Assembly (NCBI RefSeq): GCF_002858675.1
Contig: NZ_PJZF01000001.1
Span: 372,001 to 436,000, forward strand
DNA: 64,000 nucleotides
DNA from: Chimaeribacter californicus
GTDB taxonomy: Bacteria > Pseudomonadota > Gammaproteobacteria > Enterobacterales > Enterobacteriaceae
Direction: 5' to 3'
Shown: one piece after another, positions 40,017-51,145 of the stretch
Numbering within the stretch: position 1 is the first letter of the stretch
How the letters are laid out: each line of letters starts with the position of its first letter
Translations under genes and position numbers: made by a program
Notes under the pieces: generated by a model
Database searches by the model: none
What the model saw: the letters and a program-made list of their open reading frames with translations, nothing else
Told to the model about the DNA's origin: nothing

Positions 40017-40216
40017 AACAAGGCTCCCTGAAGCGGATGGCCGGCAGGCCACAGTGAGATAACTATACGTTGTAGCTGCCGGCATACGCAAAATCCCTGC
40101 TTAAAAAGCCACCGGTAACGTAAATATCAGCAGGCGGATGCCGATAATGAAAGACACGGCTTCCGGATGAAAGCCCTTTGACCGTCAACCTGTTATGTCC
40201 GCACCCGGAGAGGACG

Positions 40217-41245
40217 ATGAGCCACCTTGTTACGCGAAAAATTACCGATTCAGCCCATATCTATGAGGATTTCGATACGCGTTTTTATGAGTGGGAGGAC
40301 GGCATGTCCTCCGCCGGCCTGAAGCTGGAGCTCTCCCGCCAGGCGTTCACCGGGTTTGACTGGGGGGTCACCGGCTATAACTTCGGCCGCCTGGTGGGCG
40401 GAGTGCTGAATGTCAGTGAACACGATATCCACCGCCAGCGCGGCAATGTCTTCTCCATGCCCGATCATGTGCTGATCTTTATTATGGTGCTGGGCGGGAT
40501 GGAGTGCCGCAGCTTTGGCCGCCGTTTTTCCCTGTTGCAGGGGGATATCCTGATTCAGGACTCCTCACAACCGATCGCTATCCACGTGCACCCGGATAAA
40601 TCGCCGCCCCATCTCTGCACCTATCAATACATCATCCTGCCGAAACACACGGTCGCCCTGAGCCTGGATATTGCGGCGCTGCACGGCCGGGTACTGCCCG
40701 CCGCCTCGCCGATGAGCTTTTTGCTGCGCCAGCATTTCAATGCCATGTTGCAGGTATTCGATACCCTGAGCGAACCGGAGGTGCTGGCGACCGGCGAGGG
40801 GGCCGCCGCGCTGATCCTGCATACCCTGGCGCTGGTGGCCGGTACCCCCGTTGAAGCCCCCTTTGCCCACAGTTCCCGCCTGGAGCAGATCTGCCTCTAT
40901 ATCGAGCAGCATCTGGCACAGCCGCTGACGGCCGACGGGCTGTGCCGGCAGTTTGGCCTCTCCCGCGCGGCACTCTACCGGCTGTTTGAACCGCTGGGCG
41001 GCATCGCGCTGTTTATCCGTAACCGGCGTGCCACGCTGGCGCGCCGGCTGATGCGCACCACCTCACTCTCTGACCTGAGCCTGACGGCCATCGCCCGCCG
41101 TTGTGGCCTGTCGCCCGCAGCCTTACGCCGCCTGCTGGTGCAGGAGTATGGCATGTCATCGCGGGATGTCCGCACGGCATTGCAGAATGCGCCGACGATG
41201 GCCGCCGGCACCCCGACCCACCTCAACTGGGTCAGCCACCTGTAA
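40217..41245 (+). CDS. AraC-family transcriptional regulator, unnamed
   Basis: 342 residues. Long N-terminal sensing domain (about 1-220) similar in layout to AraC-binding-like regulators such as FeaR, then two helix-turn-helix motifs: about 240-285 (ADGLCRQFGLSRAALYRLFEP) and about 290-335 (LTAIARRCGLSPAALRRLLVQEYG). ATG 40217 follows GGAGAGGACG; the frame's upstream TTG start has no such site. Divergent from the GST gene, so a local regulator of it is the simplest guess; ligand unknown. Confidence 0.87.
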   Translation: MSHLVTRKITDSAHIYEDFDTRFYEWEDGMSSAGLKLELSRQAFTGFDWGVTGYNFGRLVGGVLNVSEHDIHRQRGNVFSMPDHVLIFIMVLGGMECRSFGRRFSLLQGDILIQDSSQPIAIHVHPDKSPPHLCTYQYIILPKHTVALSLDIAALHGRVLPAASPMSFLLRQHFNAMLQVFDTLSEPEVLATGEGAAALILHTLALVAGTPVEAPFAHSSRLEQICLYIEQHLAQPLTADGLCRQFGLSRAALYRLFEPLGGIALFIRNRRATLARRLMRTTSLSDLSLTAIARRCGLSPAALRRLLVQEYGMSSRDVRTALQNAPTMAAGTPTHLNWVSHL

Positions 41246-41364
41246 ACTGCGGCGGCCAACGGCTCATTGTTGTCATTTTTCCTCATTTAACCCGGCCGCC
41301 CCTGCCGGGGCGATCCCGGCAGGCTAAGGTTACCCCTGTGTGTCAGGCGGGGGGCCGGAACAAT

Positions 41365-42249
41365 ATGTGGATGAAAACAGGGTTACTTTTGGTGTGCCTG
41401 CTGACCGGTTGCGCGGTGGATACCCAACAGCAACGGGATGCGGAAAACTTTGCACAACAGAGTGTGGAGGCGGGCAAACTCAGCGAACAGGCGTTGGTAT
41501 TGATGCACCGGGGCATCAACGGCATGGCGCACCGGCAACAGCGCCTGCTGCTGACCCGCGACAGCGGCATCCCGCCGCGGCAGGATCTGCCGCTGGAGCA
41601 TACCGTGCAGCGGGTGGCCGCCGCACGGGCGCTGCAACAGTATGGCAAAGCCTTGCGGGCGCTGCTGCGGCAGGAGCGTACCCCGGAGGCGGCGGCGACC
41701 TTTAATGGCCTGCTCGACAGCACCCAGACGGCATTGGGGATGTTCCTGCCCGCCATTGTCACGAAGCAGATCCGCGCGATGGGTGACACCCTCGGGCAAC
41801 GCCACTATTTCGGGCAGAAAATCACGCAGGCCAGGCTGTTGATGAACGCGTACCAGCCGGCCGTGACCCAGTTGGCCGGGTTATTGGCGGAGGATTTCGA
41901 GCCTGACGGCTCAGGCTATATGGCGCTTTACCTGACCAGTGCTGCGGAATTGCGCAACACGGCGAAACAGGTGCTGACCGGGGGGCAGCCCGGCCCGGCC
42001 CGGCGACAAGCGGCACTGGCGGCTCTGAATGATGCGGAACAGGCAGAGGAACAGGGCCAGGCATTAGGCGCACGGATGGTGGCGATGGCGACGGCGTTGC
42101 ACGCCGCCCAACAAGAGGCAGTGCGTAACCTGGAACAACCAGCCGATGCCCACCCGGCACTGGATGCCTACAGCAACAACGTCAGCCATGCCGGACGGGT
42201 GATGCAATTCCTGTTACTGCCGGCGCAAGGCGAGGTAAACCATGAGTGA
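41365..42249 (+). CDS. Helical lipoprotein, unrecognised
   Basis: 294 residues from ATG 41365 (a second ATG two codons on is also possible). N-terminal signal with lipobox LLTGC (Cys 16), residue +2 is Ala, so outer-membrane sorting is expected. The mature part is almost wholly alpha-helical by composition, rich in Ala, Gln, Leu and Arg, with no transmembrane segment and no motif I know. The only cysteine is the lipidated one. The stop overlaps the next gene's start by eight bases, so the two are translationally coupled and probably work together. The AraC gene ends 119 bases upstream. No family assigned. Confidence 0.8.
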   Translation: MWMKTGLLLVCLLTGCAVDTQQQRDAENFAQQSVEAGKLSEQALVLMHRGINGMAHRQQRLLLTRDSGIPPRQDLPLEHTVQRVAAARALQQYGKALRALLRQERTPEAAATFNGLLDSTQTALGMFLPAIVTKQIRAMGDTLGQRHYFGQKITQARLLMNAYQPAVTQLAGLLAEDFEPDGSGYMALYLTSAAELRNTAKQVLTGGQPGPARRQAALAALNDAEQAEEQGQALGARMVAMATALHAAQQEAVRNLEQPADAHPALDAYSNNVSHAGRVMQFLLLPAQGEVNHE

Positions 42250-42553
42250 CTCTCTGATACAGCAACTGAACCAGACCCTGGCCCAACTGGAAGTGGTCAG
42301 TGATCAGGGTGGGGAGGCGGGAAAACAGGCACAACAGCTGTTGTCCCAGCTTTATCCGGTGAAAAAAGCGATGTTGTTGCAGTCCATCGCTCAGCAGACC
42401 CCGCTCTACGCGGCGTTAACCGAGGCGCTCCGGCAGGGGGCGGAGCAAGCCCATCAGGCGCAGACTGGCCTGGTGGCACCGGCACCTTTTGTGAAAAGTG
42501 TTGAAGCCTGCATGGCTAAGGTGCTGGCGCTGTTGCATAAACGTCAGCCATAA
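42242..42553 (+). CDS. Small helical soluble protein coupled to the lipoprotein gene
   Basis: 103 residues, no signal peptide or membrane helix. Gln/Ala/Leu-rich helices throughout (LIQQLNQTLAQLEVV, ALTEALRQGAEQAHQA, ACMAKVLALLHKRQP). Begins inside the end of the lipoprotein gene (ATGAGTGA), followed by a strong terminator, so the pair form a two-gene unit. I do not recognise a family. A cytoplasmic partner of an outer-membrane lipoprotein is an odd pairing. Confidence 0.78.
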   Translation: MSDSLIQQLNQTLAQLEVVSDQGGEAGKQAQQLLSQLYPVKKAMLLQSIAQQTPLYAALTEALRQGAEQAHQAQTGLVAPAPFVKSVEACMAKVLALLHKRQP

Positions 42554-42580
42554 AAAAACGCTCCCGGAGGAGCGTTTTTT
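42552..42580. terminator. Bidirectional terminator between the lipoprotein unit and dtpA
   Basis: Stem AACGCTCC / GGAGCGTT with four-base loop, A7 and T6 flanks, between convergent genes. Confidence 0.92.
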
Positions 42581-42598
42581 CAGGCAACAGGCAAAGGA

Positions 42599-44110
42599 TT
42601 AACGCGCCCCGGCCAGTTCTGTCTCTTTACGTTCCTGGGCGGTGTCCTGCGTCATACGGTGCAGTTTCGGTGCCGCCAGAATCATCAGTACCGCGATCAC
42701 GCCGGTGGCGATACCAATCTGCAGGAAGACATGGCTGTAGATCGCCAGGGAAGCATGGGCATCGGGAATGTCCTGCGGCACGGCGGTCAGGTTAGCCACT
42801 TTACCGGCAATGATAGCTGCCGCGGCGGTGGTCAGGAACCAGGAGCCCATGATGAAGCCCATCAGTCGTTGCGGCACCAGTTGCGCCACCATCGCCAGGC
42901 CGAGGCCGGAGATCATCAGCTCACCAACACTTTGCAGGGCATAGCTCAGTACCAGCCAGTTCACTGAGACAATCCCGGCGTCGTTTGCCATAGAGGCACC
43001 CCACGGCAGCACCAGGAAGGCGGCAGAGCAGAGCACCATACCCACCGCGAATTTGTGCGGCATCGGCAGGCGGTCACCGGCTTTGGCGTAGAAAGCCGCC
43101 AGCAGCGGGCTGGCCAGCATGATCCAGAACGGGTTCAGCGCCTGATACTGCTCCGGCTCCATACTGATGCCGAACAGGCTGTGCTCAACGTTATGGATAG
43201 CGAAGAAGTTCAGGGAAGTCGGCATCTGGCTGTAGAGCACAAAGAACACCACCGCTTCCAGCATCATCAGGAACGCCACGATCATTTTGCGGCGGGCAAT
43301 GCCGTGCAGCGCAAAGGTCTCTTTGGCGAAGATGATGATGATGCCCAGTGACACCACGCCCAGCGCCATGCGGGCGATATCCTGGTGGTGCAGCAGCCAG
43401 GTGGAGGCGGCTGCCAGTGCAACAATACCTACAAGCGTCATCAGCAGTTTGTTCATCTGCAGCGGCTCGAAATCGGGTTTGGATCCGTGGTTTTTGACCC
43501 ATTTGGCACAGAACAGGAAGTTCACCAGGGTGATCAGCATCCCGACCACGCTCAGGGAGAAGGCCACGCTCCAGCCATATTTGGCGGCCAGCCACGGCGT
43601 CGCCAGCATAGAGAAGAAGGAACCGATATTCACTGACATGTAGTACATGGTGAATGCCCCATCGAGGCGCGGGTCATCTTTCTCATAGCAGGTGGAGAGC
43701 AGGGAGGAGGGGTTAGCCTTGAACAGGCCGCTGCCCACAGCCACGGTCGCCATACCGACGTAGACCCAGAAGACGTCGTGGTTGGAGTAGGCGATGCAGG
43801 CATACCCTATCGCCAGCACCAGCGCGCCGAGGATGATCACGCGTTTGGAGCCGAGCACTTTGTCACCCAGCCAGCCGCCGATAGCCACAAAGCCATAGAC
43901 CAGGGCACTGAACGAGGAGAACAGGGTGATAGAGTCGGCTTCACTCAGGCCAAGTTGCTTGACCAGGTACACCGCCATGATGCCCTGCAAGCCGTAATAA
44001 CCGAAGCGTTCCCAGAGTTCGATTGAGAAGATCAGGTAGAACGCTTTCGGTTGTTTAAAGGCGTTTAAGCTGACGTCGTTGTGTGATGTCTGTTTGTTTG
44101 ATGTTGACAC
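42599..44110 (-). CDS. dtpA: Dipeptide/tripeptide permease DtpA (TppB), POT family
   Basis: 503 residues. Proton-coupled importer of di- and tripeptides. POT signature [20 protein letters not shown] (ExxERFxYY type, in TM1), [23 protein letters not shown] and NPFWIM are present; about 14 membrane helices. I chose GTG 44110 (VSTSNKQ...) because it follows AAGAGG and gives the family N-terminus; the open frame continues 63 codons upstream with no family likeness. Follows gstA directly in E. coli; here 7 kb of other genes intervene. Confidence 0.95.
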   Translation of the reverse strand: MSTSNKQTSHNDVSLNAFKQPKAFYLIFSIELWERFGYYGLQGIMAVYLVKQLGLSEADSITLFSSFSALVYGFVAIGGWLGDKVLGSKRVIILGALVLAIGYACIAYSNHDVFWVYVGMATVAVGSGLFKANPSSLLSTCYEKDDPRLDGAFTMYYMSVNIGSFFSMLATPWLAAKYGWSVAFSLSVVGMLITLVNFLFCAKWVKNHGSKPDFEPLQMNKLLMTLVGIVALAAASTWLLHHQDIARMALGVVSLGIIIIFAKETFALHGIARRKMIVAFLMMLEAVVFFVLYSQMPTSLNFFAIHNVEHSLFGISMEPEQYQALNPFWIMLASPLLAAFYAKAGDRLPMPHKFAVGMVLCSAAFLVLPWGASMANDAGIVSVNWLVLSYALQSVGELMISGLGLAMVAQLVPQRLMGFIMGSWFLTTAAAAIIAGKVANLTAVPQDIPDAHASLAIYSHVFLQIGIATGVIAVLMILAAPKLHRMTQDTAQERKETELAGAR

Positions 44111-44783
44111 TGAAACCTCTTTATTCACAGCCTGTTTTAAGTTGCACAGGGAAGGCGCGGAAGTGATACCGAAAGTATCCTTCGCATTGTTATAAGATGA
44201 ATAGCGGAGGGTAATGTTCCCTATCTTTGTCAATGAGGCAAGCTGTTTGACATAAACTGTTACATATATTGCAGACGGCATAATGAGAAGGTGTTGCAAA
44301 TGTTATGCAGGATTAACGTTTATGTTCGTTAGGTTTTCCAAACTATTATATTGATTACTTGCCATCCAATTTTTTATTAGTGATATATTCTGCTTTTTTG
44401 CAGTGTTGCAGTTCATCCGTTTATATCTGAATAGTCTGATTGATGATGATAAGGCTCCCTCTCCGTTTTTCCCTATATTCCCCTTTTTAATGAAGCAGGA
44501 AGATTGCCGGTTTTTTTAATGCCCGATAGAAATGTGAGTCAGATCCCAATTCCTGCTTAAATTTCAGGTTGAAAAAAATGTTTTTACCACATCTGGCGAT
44601 TAACCGGGGCCACAGAAGGGATTTATCCGTTTTAAATCACATTTCCGACAGAAAATGAGGCCACACGGCGAAGCCGGGGTAAAAGCGGGGGGATTTTGCC
44701 GTAAGGCGGGGTAACACGCATAAAAAAACCGGCCTGTAAGGCCGGTTTAAACATGCCGCCGCAAAGAGGCGGCCGGGGCAGGC
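44111..44783. other. Long intergenic region upstream of dtpA
   Basis: 673 bases between dtpA and the end of fabI, both minus strand. The left 250 bases are AT-rich and should carry the dtpA leader and promoter (OmpR-activated in relatives, no site identified by me). The right end holds the fabI terminator. The middle (about 44400-44700) has T-rich runs but no gene-like frame or clear repeat. In E. coli these two genes are not adjacent. Confidence 0.5.
44722..44750 (-). terminator. Rho-independent terminator of fabI
   Basis: Minus-strand stem AAACCGGCC / GGCCGGTTT with five-base loop and seven T, about 34 bases past the fabI stop. Confidence 0.9.
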
Positions 44784-45572
44784 TTAGTTAATTTCCAGTT
44801 CGTTCATGGCCGCGATGTTGAAGCCGCCGTCAACGTGCAGGATTTCACCGGAGATGCCGGCCGCCAGGTTGGAGCACAGGAACGCCGCGGAGTTACCCAC
44901 GTCCTCGGTGGTCACGGTACGGCGGATCGGGGTCACGGCTTCGCAGTGTGCCAGCATCTTACGGAAGTTTTTGATGCCGGAGGCAGCCAGGGTGCGGATC
45001 GGGCCGGCAGAGATGCCGTTGACGCGCACGCCTTCCGGGCCCATGGCATTGGCCATGTAGCGCACGTTGGCTTCCAGGGAGGCTTTCGCCAGGCCCATCA
45101 CGTTGTAGTTCGGAATTGCGCGCTCAGCACCCAGGTAAGAGAGGGTCAGCAGGGCAGAGTCCGGATTCAGCATGGAGCGGCAGGCTTTTGCCATTGCCAC
45201 AAAGCTGTAGGAGCTGATGTCGTGGGCCACACCGAAGCCCTGACGGGTCACGGCATTTACGTAGTCGCCGTCCAGCTGGTCAGCCGGGGCGAAACCAATG
45301 GAGTGAACGAAGCCGTCAAATTTCGGCCAGGATTTAGCCAGTTCAGCAAACATTGCATCGATGCTGGCATCTTCTGCCACGTCGCACGGCAGCACCAGGT
45401 TGGAACCCAGTTCGGTGGCGAACTCTTCAACGCGGGACTTCAGCTTGTCATTCTGGTAAGTGAACGCCAGTTCCGCGCCTTCGCGGTGCATAGCCTGAGC
45501 AATACCGTAAGCGATGGAAAGTTTGCTGGCAACGCCAGTAATCAAAATGCGTTTGCCGGTAAGAAAACCCAT
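44784..45572 (-). CDS. fabI: Enoyl-[acyl-carrier-protein] reductase (NADH)
   Basis: 262 residues, E. coli length. Last reduction of the fatty-acid elongation cycle; target of triclosan. NADH fold motif [16 protein letters not shown], catalytic Tyr146/Tyr156/Lys163 region [24 protein letters not shown] and [17 protein letters not shown] 45572 follows AAGGA; the frame's upstream part is leader. A long leader hairpin (GCGGAAGC/GCTTCCGC, 45601-45645) precedes it. Confidence 0.97.
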   Translation of the reverse strand: MGFLTGKRILITGVASKLSIAYGIAQAMHREGAELAFTYQNDKLKSRVEEFATELGSNLVLPCDVAEDASIDAMFAELAKSWPKFDGFVHSIGFAPADQLDGDYVNAVTRQGFGVAHDISSYSFVAMAKACRSMLNPDSALLTLSYLGAERAIPNYNVMGLAKASLEANVRYMANAMGPEGVRVNGISAGPIRTLAASGIKNFRKMLAHCEAVTPIRRTVTTEDVGNSAAFLCSNLAAGISGEILHVDGGFNIAAMNELEIN

Positions 45573-45648
45573 AGCAATAATCCTTGTGGTCATTGTGCGT
45601 GCGGAAGCCTGACTGCCCGACAGCAGCGCCGGGCCGCGCTTCCGCGTT

Positions 45649-45677
45649 AATAAACCGGGCGATTCTAGCACGCCCGG
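45649..45677 (-). terminator. Probable terminator of the sap operon
   Basis: Minus-strand stem CCGGGCG / CGCCCGG with nine-base loop followed by TTTATT, 42 bases after the sapF stop and upstream of fabI. Confidence 0.65.
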
Positions 45678-45718
45678 ACGAAATTAGGAGATGATTCGCC
45701 ATCTGCTCCGATCAGTGC

Positions 45719-46531
45719 TTAATAGCGGGTATCACGCCGCCAGGCATCGGCGGTCAGGGCTTCACCAAAGTGGCTGGTAATCAGCCGCCGGGTGAGGTCA
45801 TGCAGCGGGGCGGCCAGCACCTCCGCTGTATTACCGCGCTCCACCACCTCGCCCTGGTGCATCACCAGCACCTGATCGCTGATGTGTTTCATCATGCCGA
45901 GGTGCTGGGTGACGTAGATATACGATATGCCGTGTTTTTCCTGCAATTCCAGCATCAGGTTAATAATTTGTGAGCGCATGGACATATCCAGTGAGGCCAG
46001 CGCCTCATCGGCGATGATCACCTGCGGTTGCAGGATCAACGCCCGCGCCAGCGCCACACGCTGTTTCTGGCCGGAGGCCAGCATATGCGGGTAGTAAGCG
46101 GCGTGGTCGGGCAGCAGCCCCACCTGGCGCAACGTCTGGTTAATGCGCTGTATGCGCGCCGGGGCGTCCAGGTCGGTATTCAGGCGCAGCGGCGCATCCA
46201 GCAGCTGGCCGATGCGCTGGCGCGGGTTCAGTGAGGTGCTCGGGTCCTGGAGGATCATGCGGATGCGCTGGCTGCGGTAGCCGTAATCACCAAACGCCAG
46301 CGGATGGTCGTCGATCAGCATTTCGCCGCCGCTCGGCTCAATCATGCCGGAGAGCATTTTTGCCAGTGTCGATTTGCCGGAGCCGTTTTCCCCGATGATC
46401 GCCAGGGTCTGGCGTTCACGCAGGGTAAAACTCACCGGCTTGACCGCCTCGACATTCATACGCCGGAACAACCCGGTGCGGTAGCGGAATGTCTTGCTGA
46501 GATTGCGCACCTCAAACAGGGTGTCGGCCAT
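45719..46531 (-). CDS. sapF: SapF, ATPase of the Sap ABC transporter
   Basis: 270 residues. Oligopeptide-type ABC ATPase: Walker A GENGSGKS, signature LASGQKQRVALARAL (variant of LSGGQ), Walker B VIIADEALASLD, H-loop in YVTQHLGM. Part of SapABCDF, linked in E. coli and Salmonella to antimicrobial-peptide resistance, putrescine export and potassium uptake (TrkE). Start overlaps the sapD stop by one base. Confidence 0.95.
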   Translation of the reverse strand: MADTLFEVRNLSKTFRYRTGLFRRMNVEAVKPVSFTLRERQTLAIIGENGSGKSTLAKMLSGMIEPSGGEMLIDDHPLAFGDYGYRSQRIRMILQDPSTSLNPRQRIGQLLDAPLRLNTDLDAPARIQRINQTLRQVGLLPDHAAYYPHMLASGQKQRVALARALILQPQVIIADEALASLDMSMRSQIINLMLELQEKHGISYIYVTQHLGMMKHISDQVLVMHQGEVVERGNTAEVLAAPLHDLTRRLITSHFGEALTADAWRRDTRY

Positions 46532-47523
46532 CAGGATTTCTCCATGTTCAGCGGGAAGTGGCAGGCAAACGCATGGGTTTTCACCGGTTTCAGCGGCGGG
46601 GTCTCAATGCATTTTTTCTGGGCGTAGGGGCAGCGCGGCCCCAGCCGGCAGCCGATCGGCAGGTGCTCCAGCGAAGGGATCGCCCCCGGCAGGGTATTCA
46701 GCCGGCTTTTGTGCGGCAGGGAGCGGCCGAAGTCCGGCATTGCGCGGATCAGCGCCTGCGTGTAAGGGTGGTGCGGCGCGGCCAGCAGATCCTCACAGGT
46801 TGCGCTCTCCACCGTCTGGCCGCAGTAAAGCACGTTAATGCGGTTGGCCCATTTGCTCATGGTCTGCAAATCATGGCTGATCAGTAGGATGGTGGTATTG
46901 TTATTCTGGTTAAGCCGCGCCAGCAGGCGGAAAATCTGCGCCTGGGTGGTGGGTTCCATGGCATTGGTCGGCTCATCGGCGATCAGCAGGCGCGGCTGGT
47001 TAGCCAGGGCGATGGCGATCATCACCTTCTGGCACTCCCCTTCGGTAAGCTCATAGGGGAAACTGCCCATAATATCTTTGTGATCTTTAATACCGACCCG
47101 GTGCAGCAGCTCAATCGCCCGGCGCTTGCGCCAGTGCAGCCGCTGCCACCACTTTCCTTTATAAGTCCAGCCCGGGATCGCCTGCATCAACTGGCGGCCG
47201 ATGCTCTCTGACGGATCCAGACAGGATTGCGGCTCCTGAAAAATCATGGAGACGTTATGGCCGACCACCTTGCGCCGCTCGCGCGGGGTCAGTTGCAGCA
47301 GGTCGATGTCATTAAAACGGAACCGGTCGGCGGTAACACGCCAGTTATCTTTGGTCACGCCGCAGATCGCCTTGGCGATCAGGCTCTTGCCGGAGCCGGA
47401 TTCACCGACCAGCCCACGGACTTCCCCTTCCATCAGCGCCATACTGACGCGGTCAACCGCCTTGACCGGGCCGTCCGGCGTCATAAATTCGATGGTGAGG
47501 TTTCGGATATCAAGCAGAGGCAT
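46531..47523 (-). CDS. sapD: SapD, ATPase of the Sap ABC transporter
   Basis: 330 residues, E. coli length. Walker [10 protein letters not shown]-loop [11 protein letters not shown], signature [12 protein letters not shown] (degenerate LSGGQ as in the family), Walker [13 protein letters not shown], and a C-terminal oligopeptide-family extension with cysteines [14 protein letters not shown] typical of Dpp/Opp ATPases and likely binding an Fe-S cluster. ATG 47523 has GGAG upstream, two codons inside the open frame. Confidence 0.95.
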   Translation of the reverse strand: MPLLDIRNLTIEFMTPDGPVKAVDRVSMALMEGEVRGLVGESGSGKSLIAKAICGVTKDNWRVTADRFRFNDIDLLQLTPRERRKVVGHNVSMIFQEPQSCLDPSESIGRQLMQAIPGWTYKGKWWQRLHWRKRRAIELLHRVGIKDHKDIMGSFPYELTEGECQKVMIAIALANQPRLLIADEPTNAMEPTTQAQIFRLLARLNQNNNTTILLISHDLQTMSKWANRINVLYCGQTVESATCEDLLAAPHHPYTQALIRAMPDFGRSLPHKSRLNTLPGAIPSLEHLPIGCRLGPRCPYAQKKCIETPPLKPVKTHAFACHFPLNMEKS

Positions 47524-47569
47524 CAGCACTCCTCCTGCCGGGTAAAGTGGCGCATGTTAACGACCTGAT

Positions 47570-48463
47570 TCATGATTCAATCCCTGCGTTGATCGCCCGG
47601 CGCATCCCGTCGCCCATCAGGTTGATCAGCAACACGCTGACCATGATGGCGGCGCCCGGCAGCATCACTGTCCAGGGAGCCACATAGACCAGTTCCAGCG
47701 AGTCGCCCAGCATCGCCCCCCATTCCGGCGAGGGGAGCTGGGCACCGAGATCGAGAAAGCCGAGGGCCGCAATATCCAGAATCGCCATGGAGAGGGCGCG
47801 GGTGAATTCGGTCACCAGTACGGCGGCAATATTGGGAAGTATGGCATACCAGAGCAAATAACGGACAGCCGCCCCATCCAGCCGGGCGGCGACCACATAC
47901 TCTTTTTCCAGTTCGTCATGCACTGCGCTGTACACGGTGCGCACCATGCGCGGCACCAGCGCCAGCCACACCGCCAGCATCGCATGCTCCAGCTTCGGGC
48001 CGATAAAGGCCACCACAATAATCGCCAGTAACAGGGTGGGGATCGAGAGCAAGGTGTCCAGCACATGGTTCATGACGGCTGAGCGTAACCCGTGGGTGAT
48101 GCCCGCCAGCACGCCCAGGATCAGCCCGAACAGCGCGGCGCCCACGGTCACGACCATGGCTGAGCCGAGCGTCGGCGCCGCGCCGGACAGCAGGCGGCTC
48201 AGGATGTCACGCCCCAGGTCGTCCGTCCCCAGGAAGAAGGAGACGTTGCCGTAGCGCGACCAGGAGGGCGGCAGTAACTGATAACCCAAAAACTGCTGGT
48301 CGAGGGTATAAGGCGCGAGGTAATGGCCGAACACGCAGAGCAGCACCAGCAACAGCACGCCGTAGAAGCCAATCATCGCCAGCGGGTCGCGGTAAAACGC
48401 GCGCCACATCGCCCGCAGCGGCCCGGCAATCCGCTTCTCATGGTAGACATTATCGTAGGGCAT
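47570..48463 (-). CDS. sapC: SapC, permease of the Sap ABC transporter
   Basis: 297 residues. Inner-membrane permease of the DppC type, six helices, with the EAA loop around [34 protein letters not shown] is the family C-terminal signature. Overlaps sapB by 14 bases; 46 bases separate it from sapD. Confidence 0.95.
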   Translation of the reverse strand: MPYDNVYHEKRIAGPLRAMWRAFYRDPLAMIGFYGVLLLVLLCVFGHYLAPYTLDQQFLGYQLLPPSWSRYGNVSFFLGTDDLGRDILSRLLSGAAPTLGSAMVVTVGAALFGLILGVLAGITHGLRSAVMNHVLDTLLSIPTLLLAIIVVAFIGPKLEHAMLAVWLALVPRMVRTVYSAVHDELEKEYVVAARLDGAAVRYLLWYAILPNIAAVLVTEFTRALSMAILDIAALGFLDLGAQLPSPEWGAMLGDSLELVYVAPWTVMLPGAAIMVSVLLINLMGDGMRRAINAGIES

Positions 48464-49415
48464 ACCATTCCTTATGTTTCAGCGGGTTAGTCAGGGCGCC
48501 GAGGATGTCGGAGAGCACATTGACCACAATCACCAGCGCCCCCACCAGCATGACGCCGGCAGAAATCGCGGCGTAGTCCTGCTGGCGGATGGCGTTAATC
48601 AGCCAGCGGCCCAGGCCCGGCCAGCTGAACACCACTTCGGTGATCATCGCCAGGGTTAACATGGTGGAAAATTGCAGCCCGAGTTTAGGGATGATGGGCG
48701 GCAGGGCATTGTGCAGCACATGGCGCCGGATCACGGTAAAGCGCGACAGGCCGCGGGTAGCGGCAGCCTTGATATAGTTTTTGCTGAACACCTCGTCGGT
48801 GCTGATGCGCATCAGGCGTACGACTTCCGTGGTGGGGGCGACCGCCAGCGCGGCAATCGGCAGCACCATATGGCGCAGGGCGCTGAGCAGCATGTCATCC
48901 CGGTATGGGGAATCGGACAGCCAGGCATCAATCAGTGTCACCCCGGTTACCGGTTTAAGCTGATAGAGCAGGTCAAGACGCCCGGAGACCGGCAGCCAGC
49001 CGAGATGCAGCGAGAAAAACAGCGTCAGCAGCAGGGCGAGCCAGAACACCGGCATCGAAAAGCCCAGCAGCGCCAGCATACTGATCAGCGTGTCCGGCCA
49101 TTTATGGCGTGTTACCCCGGCGGTGATGCCGAGCGGGATACCAATCAGCAGCGCCAGCGTGAAAGCCAGCACGCACAGCTCCATGGTGGCCGGGAACACC
49201 TCATGCAGCTGTTCACGGATCGGCTGGCCGTTAATGCTGGACACGCCGAAATCCCATTGCATCAGGCTCTGGAAATAGAAGCGGTAGGCATCAAACAACG
49301 CCGCGCCGCTCAGGGGCGCATGGGGGGTGAAGTAGCTCAGGCTGAACCCCACCAGCGACAGCAGGAACAGGGTGATCAGCAGCAGCAGCAGGCGGCGCAG
49401 GGTAAAGATAATCAT
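48450..49415 (-). CDS. sapB: SapB, permease of the Sap ABC transporter
   Basis: 321 residues, E. coli length. DppB-type permease with six membrane helices; EAA-type loop near [22 protein letters not shown]. Overlaps both neighbours (sapA stop and sapC start), so the operon is tightly coupled. Confidence 0.95.
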   Translation of the reverse strand: MIIFTLRRLLLLLITLFLLSLVGFSLSYFTPHAPLSGAALFDAYRFYFQSLMQWDFGVSSINGQPIREQLHEVFPATMELCVLAFTLALLIGIPLGITAGVTRHKWPDTLISMLALLGFSMPVFWLALLLTLFFSLHLGWLPVSGRLDLLYQLKPVTGVTLIDAWLSDSPYRDDMLLSALRHMVLPIAALAVAPTTEVVRLMRISTDEVFSKNYIKAAATRGLSRFTVIRRHVLHNALPPIIPKLGLQFSTMLTLAMITEVVFSWPGLGRWLINAIRQQDYAAISAGVMLVGALVIVVNVLSDILGALTNPLKHKEWYALR

Positions 49416-51055
49416 GGTTGTGATCCTTCCGGGGCCTCACGGTACACCCCGGCAAAGGAGGCGTTACCGAACGGGCTGAGCACCAGCCCTTTGATGTCAT
49501 AGCGGTAGGCCTGCAACCGCAGCGATGACGCCAGCGGCAGCACCGGCAACTGCTGTTCCAGAATGCGCTGCGCCAGCTGGTACTCATCCATCCGCTGGGA
49601 AAGCTGTTGGGAGAGCAGGGCGCGTTGCAGCAAGGCATCAAATTCCGGGTTACACCAGTGAGCATAGTTGGTCTGCGAATGGATCGCCGCGCAGCTCAGC
49701 AGCGGCCGGAAGAAGCTGTCCGGGTCGTTGCTGTCAGTGGCCCAGCCTGAGAGCGTCAGGTCATGGTTCATCTCCATCAGCCGCGCCTCCTGGTATCGCC
49801 CCTCGACCGGCACAATAACGATCTGAATGCCCACCTGGGCCAGGTCGGCCTGCAACAGTTCGGCGGTTTTCAGCGGGCTCGGGTTATAGGCCTGGGAGGC
49901 GGTCGGCACCCAAAGATGGAGCTGCAGCCCGGAGATGCCCTGGCTTTGTAACAGCTGCCGCGCTTTTTCCGGGTTGTATTCCGTGACTTGTGCGGCGTTA
50001 TCATAGGCCCAGGAGGCGCGCGGCAGGATGGAGGCCGCCGTCTCTGCGGTGCCGTAATAGATCGACTGCATCAGCCGCTGGTTGTTGATCGCCAGCGCAA
50101 TCGCCTCGCGCACTTTGGGGTTGTCCAGCGGAGCCTTGCCGGTATTAAACGCCAGATACGCGACGTTCATGCCGGGGCGCAGGGTCATCCGCAAACGCGG
50201 GTCATCCCGCAGGATAGTGAGCTGGCTGGCCGCCGGATAGGCCAGCACATCACACTCCCCGGTCAACAGTTTGGAGAGGCGGCCGGTACCGCCGGCACCG
50301 AGGTCAATAATCACCTGCGGCATACGCGGCACCCCTTTCCAGTAGGCCCCGTTACGCGCCAGGCGAATATACTGCCCGGCCCGGTATTCATTCAGCATAA
50401 ACGGCCCGGTGCCGACCGGCTGGCGGTCAATCTCCTCTTCGTGGCCACGGCGGCTCAGGTCGTCGGCATACTCCGCCGACAGCACCGGCGCATAGTGGGT
50501 GGCCAGGTGCCAGAGGAACGAGGCGTCCGGCTGGGTGAGGCGGAATTCCACGGTAAAGTTGTCAATTTTGCGGATGCGTTTGACGGTGTCGGCAAATTTC
50601 AGGCTGTCGAAGTAGGGGTAACTGCCGCCGTTAATCTCATGGTAAGGGTGGTGTGCATCCACCACCCGTTGGAAGCTGAAAATCACATCATCGGCATTCA
50701 TCATCCGGGTCGGGCGGAACCAGCTGGTGGTCTGGAACGGGACATCCTTACGCAGGTGAAAACGGTAGGTTGCGCCGTTGTCGAGCACTTCCCAGCGCTG
50801 CGCCAGCTCCGGGATTAACCGGTAGGTATAGGGGTCGACATCCAGCAGGCGATCGTAGATCTGGGCCGCCAGCGTATCCACCGTCAGCCCGCTGCTGGCC
50901 ATCTGCGGGTTGAAGGTGTTGAGGATGCCGCTGACGCAGTAGACAAACCCGCTCTGGCGGATGTCGGGCGGGGTGGCAGGCACTGGTTTCGGTGCGGCAC
51001 AGACACTGCCGGCCAGCCCGGCCAGTGCCAGCATCCAGTAAGTTAAGACTCGCAT
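49412..51055 (-). CDS. sapA: SapA, periplasmic substrate-binding protein
   Basis: 547 residues, E. coli length. Peptide-type (DppA/OppA) solute-binding protein; signal peptide to about residue 21 (SVCA). Motifs [21 protein letters not shown] and the C-terminal [13 protein letters not shown] identify the cluster. First gene of the sap operon; overlaps sapB by four bases. Confidence 0.95.
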   Translation of the reverse strand: MRVLTYWMLALAGLAGSVCAAPKPVPATPPDIRQSGFVYCVSGILNTFNPQMASSGLTVDTLAAQIYDRLLDVDPYTYRLIPELAQRWEVLDNGATYRFHLRKDVPFQTTSWFRPTRMMNADDVIFSFQRVVDAHHPYHEINGGSYPYFDSLKFADTVKRIRKIDNFTVEFRLTQPDASFLWHLATHYAPVLSAEYADDLSRRGHEEEIDRQPVGTGPFMLNEYRAGQYIRLARNGAYWKGVPRMPQVIIDLGAGGTGRLSKLLTGECDVLAYPAASQLTILRDDPRLRMTLRPGMNVAYLAFNTGKAPLDNPKVREAIALAINNQRLMQSIYYGTAETAASILPRASWAYDNAAQVTEYNPEKARQLLQSQGISGLQLHLWVPTASQAYNPSPLKTAELLQADLAQVGIQIVIVPVEGRYQEARLMEMNHDLTLSGWATDSNDPDSFFRPLLSCAAIHSQTNYAHWCNPEFDALLQRALLSQQLSQRMDEYQLAQRILEQQLPVLPLASSLRLQAYRYDIKGLVLSPFGNASFAGVYREAPEGSQP

Positions 51056-51145
51056 AAACGCTTCATTGTTAAGTAAGCAATAAGATGATTGTACCGTACT
51101 CTGGCGATCACCCCAATCTGTTGCACAGGGGGGCGGCCAGTGAGG

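Noticed and set aside
44111-44299. N-terminal 63-codon extension of DtpA
   Set aside because: No family likeness; a GTG with good SD at 44110 gives the expected N-terminus.
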